NCBI RefSeq assembly: GCF_000471905.2
Contig: NW_006498527.1
Span: 3,262,160-3,326,159, forward strand
Direction: 5' to 3'
Origin: Amborella trichopoda
Taxonomy: Eukaryota > Streptophyta > Magnoliopsida > Amborellales > Amborellaceae
DNA: 64,000 bases
Part shown: positions 61,449-64,000 of the stretch, piece after piece
Layout of the letters: each line of letters starts with the position of its first letter
Position numbering within the stretch: the first letter of the stretch is position 1
Notes under the pieces: model-generated
Seen by the model: only the letters and a program-made list of their open reading frames with translations
Database searches by the model: none
What the model was told of the DNA's origin: nothing
Made by a program: the position numbers and the translations under genes

Positions 61449-63217
61449 TGAAATAACTATGCACTAAGCTTGGGAATAAAAAGTAAAATTACAAGAAATA
61501 AAAGGGCAAAGTGCCAGAGATTACCTTAACAGGGCTTATTACACCCCACACCGAGTCACCACCATCCGATGACGCGCGATCGACGATCTTGCTTCAATAT
61601 CAAACTGGGAAAGCAAGTTTAGGCCAAGCCAGAACATGAACCCCTTTAATCACAAACTCAAACCCCTTTGATCACAATCTAGTTTGAGAGAGATGGATTC
61701 TCTTTTTGCTAATCCTAAAAACCCTTAGCCATAAATCTATAGTTGAGAGATGGAAGAGAGAAGAACCTCATAGCCTAATTCTTTAGCCCCTTTTCACAAT
61801 GTAGGAGCGAGACATCAAACATGAGAGAGAGATAAAAAGATAAGGTGCAGTGATTTTAGGTAGAGACAATCCATTTTTTATAAGGTTGAACAAGATTATG
61901 GTTTCTTAGGGTTTTCTTTGGCTTGTCTCTTCTTGTGAGATTGAATATGGACCGTCGATCGAGGGTGAATTGTAGGGTGAGTGATTTGAGCCATCCATTT
62001 CATAAATGGACCATTAATATTATGGAAGATGCATGAACCCTTATCCCCATTCTTAAACCATTTTTCCATCAATAGAAAATAAGTTAATATAATTTTAATT
62101 AAATATCGTGTATTCCATAAAATTGCACATATTTTCCATAAAATATATCAAAGATATATCAAGTCAATACCTACTTCCATATTAAGTCAATATGGTCAAT
62201 ACATACTAAATCCATAATTTGACCATATGTTATAATTTAAAGTTTTCAAAACATAAGGTCACATGGACCACAAAACAAAACTTTCCATAAAATAGAAAGT
62301 AGTAAGAGGTGGGGCGTGCCACCCATGGGGGGCCTACATGTGCCCCCCATGATTAATTTTTTATGCATTTAAAATTAACAAAATAATTTCTAGTGAATAT
62401 TAAAATATTGTAAAATCAATATATTTAATTTTATAAATTCAAAAATTATATATAAACTATCTAAATGTTCATAAAAATTCAAATAATAATTCTAAAATAA
62501 TCATTATCATAAAAAAATACAATTAAATTAATTTGATGGGAAATGGATCTATATGATTTAGGAATTGAATCAACAATCATGAAGCACTCCACCTTCAACT
62601 GTGGACTACGAACCACACTTGCTTTATCAGACCGACCTAGTGTTCCCATGACCCACAGTCCAGCAGAGGCTCATTAGTGGGTCACCAAAATCTGGCTGAT
62701 GAGCCAAAGGGTCGCAAATCTTAGCCTGTGGATTACAGGTCCTCCCCTAGAGATGAGTCTAGGTCACCAAGACCTGATGCGACCACCGCTACATGGCGCA
62801 TAAGGGGATCTCTCGCACATTCATACATTTCATCCTAAAATGTGGATTTTTAGCTTTTCCGAACAATCTATCGATATGCATGTCTTGTGATGTCACATGG
62901 ATGGGGTTTTGACCCCTATCTCTGTAGGCCCCCATCACACACAAGGGTCCACAGTCTCTCAGCTCACTCATCCGGGCATATTCTCTGACCTCATCAAGGG
63001 CTAACCTATGAACCCTCATCGATTTGTTCTTCATGCCTAGGTAACATGGGTTTTTTCCAACTGACTGGCCTATATCATCAAGCACAGTCCGGTATCTGCA
63101 AACATCGTTTGTATGGTATGTTCTACGAGGGACCACACTCCCATTGAGTTCATGTTTATTAAATTATTGCATTTTACAAGCACTCATAAAGCCTTTAAGG
63201 GCCACATAAACCCAACA
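61449..63217 (-). mobile_element. LTR of a retrotransposon (Copia-like), about 1.77 kb, fossil
   Basis: On the - strand it runs from TGTTGGGTTTATGTGG (start at 63217) to TTATTTCA (end at 61449), so it has the 5'-TG...CA-3' ends of an LTR. One base beyond the end lies a primer-binding-site-like TGGCATCAAGTC (61447-61436 on the - strand), close to the initiator-Met tRNA site TGGTATCAGAGC used by many plant Copia elements. Some internal sequence continues to about 61370. No partner LTR or coding domain is visible in the window. It is an old, incomplete copy. Confidence 0.55.
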
Positions 63218-63425
63218 GGTTTAGCAATGGTTCGGGTAGCCCGGCCCGATAGCTCCAACCCTCTATTTATTTTTTCCCTTAGCCCAGCCCAGCCTTAACA
63301 AGGTTAGGGCCGGGCCTAGGTTGGCCTTGTGGGGATAAAGGTTAGGCTAGGGCCAGGCCTAAGCTGGCCCTGTGGGGATAAAGGCCGGGCTATGGCCAAG
63401 GCTGGCCCGACCCATTGCCACCATT
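63218..63425. mobile_element. Possible short hAT-like MITE next to the LTR
   Basis: The left side reads TTTAGCAATGGTTCGGG and the reverse complement of the right side TAATGGTGGCAATGGGTCGGG. The interior is rich in GGCCGGGC/TGGCCCTGTGGGGATAAAGG repeats; GTGGGGATAAAGG occurs at about 63330 and 63371. A related GC-rich block is at 36700-36973. The target duplication is uncertain. Confidence 0.4.
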
Positions 63426-63861
63426 ATACCCATGCTTTTTTCAGGTTTCAAATTCCAAACAAGATTTTTTAATGAAAATCAGAACACAAAAAGGGCATTT
63501 TTGTTTCACTTGTTCAAGTTTCCACTTAATTACCTAAAAAAAAAAAAGCCTAGTTGGGATTTCATAGCAAAATAGATGAGGAGCCACGCAAGTCAAATGA
63601 TCTTTGATTAATAACTACTTTATTAGAAAATTAATTTATCTAACCATCTGATCCATTTTTTGAAGTTGTTAAACAAATTTCTTGATATTTTGCAGACCAG
63701 CTTGTTTTGATTGAATGAATTAGCCACTGTAGTCCAAGATCGTTGATACCATCATATCATGAAAGCCAGGTCCATATTCACGTATATAACCGTATCACTT
63801 TCATGATAAATGTGGATACGTCTCAAGTGAAAGAAGGGACCCGATTTCTATGCTGGCAAGG

Positions 63862-64000
63862 CCGTATGTCTAGAAATACGGGCCTCTTAATAAATCTATT
63901 TTTTAGATGGATTTTAAGACTTAATTTTTAAAGACATGTAATCTTTAACATGGAGATCATAAATATGAAAAGATAAATAAATTTAAAAAACTCAAAATAA
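63862..64000. repeat. Dispersed repeat B, copy 2 (runs off the window)
   Basis: It aligns with 18691-18825, including GATGGATTTTAAGACTTAAT and ATGGAGATCAT. The start has the palindromic pair GCCGTATGTCTAGAAATACGGGC. Its right end is outside the window. Confidence 0.6.

Noticed and set aside
62789-63136. 115-codon ORF on the - strand
   Set aside because: It lies wholly inside the LTR and has no recognisable domain; LTRs rarely code.
1-64000. tRNA, rRNA or snRNA genes
   Set aside because: I found no sequence with recognisable tRNA A/B boxes plus cloverleaf, and no rRNA or snRNA core by eye; a covariance-model scan would settle it.

Overview
The window is nuclear DNA of a flowering plant. It holds three intron-containing, plant-type genes, two of them for organelle proteins. 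All three are on the + strand, with canonical GT-AG introns, AT-rich non-coding DNA, many (GA)n, (TA)n and (CT)n microsatellites, and plant-type transposable elements. There are two L1 LINEs, RTE LINE tails, hAT and Mutator-like miniature elements and one LTR. I cannot name the species. The very long, transposon-filled introns fit a medium-to-large angiosperm genome.

Layout: (1) 165-14708, a 14-exon gene for a 428-residue protein that I recognise as the OM47 type of mitochondrial outer-membrane beta-barrel protein. (2) 14709-22436, an intergenic stretch and the leader region of the next gene, with several miniature elements and a GC-rich tandem-repeat element. (3) 22439-25715, importin beta-1 (KPNB1 type), 875 residues from only two coding exons, followed by a ten-unit degenerate minisatellite. 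(4) 28501 to about 34745, a decayed L1 LINE on the - strand, with a copy of one Mutator-like MITE family on either side of it. (5) 37198-49906, DEG1, the thylakoid-lumen serine protease, with eight coding exons and 444 residues. Its introns hold two hAT-type elements, a long-TIR MITE and a sequence gap. (6) 50471-56746, a second L1 LINE on the + strand, bounded by a perfect 19-bp target-site duplication. (7) 56766-64000, no recognisable host gene; a Stowaway-like MITE, an LTR of about 1.77 kb and scattered repeats.

I assembled the three gene models by hand. Every exon junction keeps frame and every intron starts GT and ends AG. The OM47-like gene and DEG1 correspond, from memory, to neighbouring Arabidopsis loci (At3g27930 and At3g27925). 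If so, this is old microsynteny, with an importin-beta gene and an L1 lying between them here.

I found no new enzymatic or defence system. The most novel content is mobile: a small non-autonomous Mutator-like family with three copies and 9-bp target duplications, an RTE LINE that landed exactly on a 5' splice site and duplicated it, four hAT-type insertions in introns, and the minisatellite just downstream of importin beta. Two 20-N gaps are flanked by odd GTAC-rich sequence that looks like an assembly artefact.
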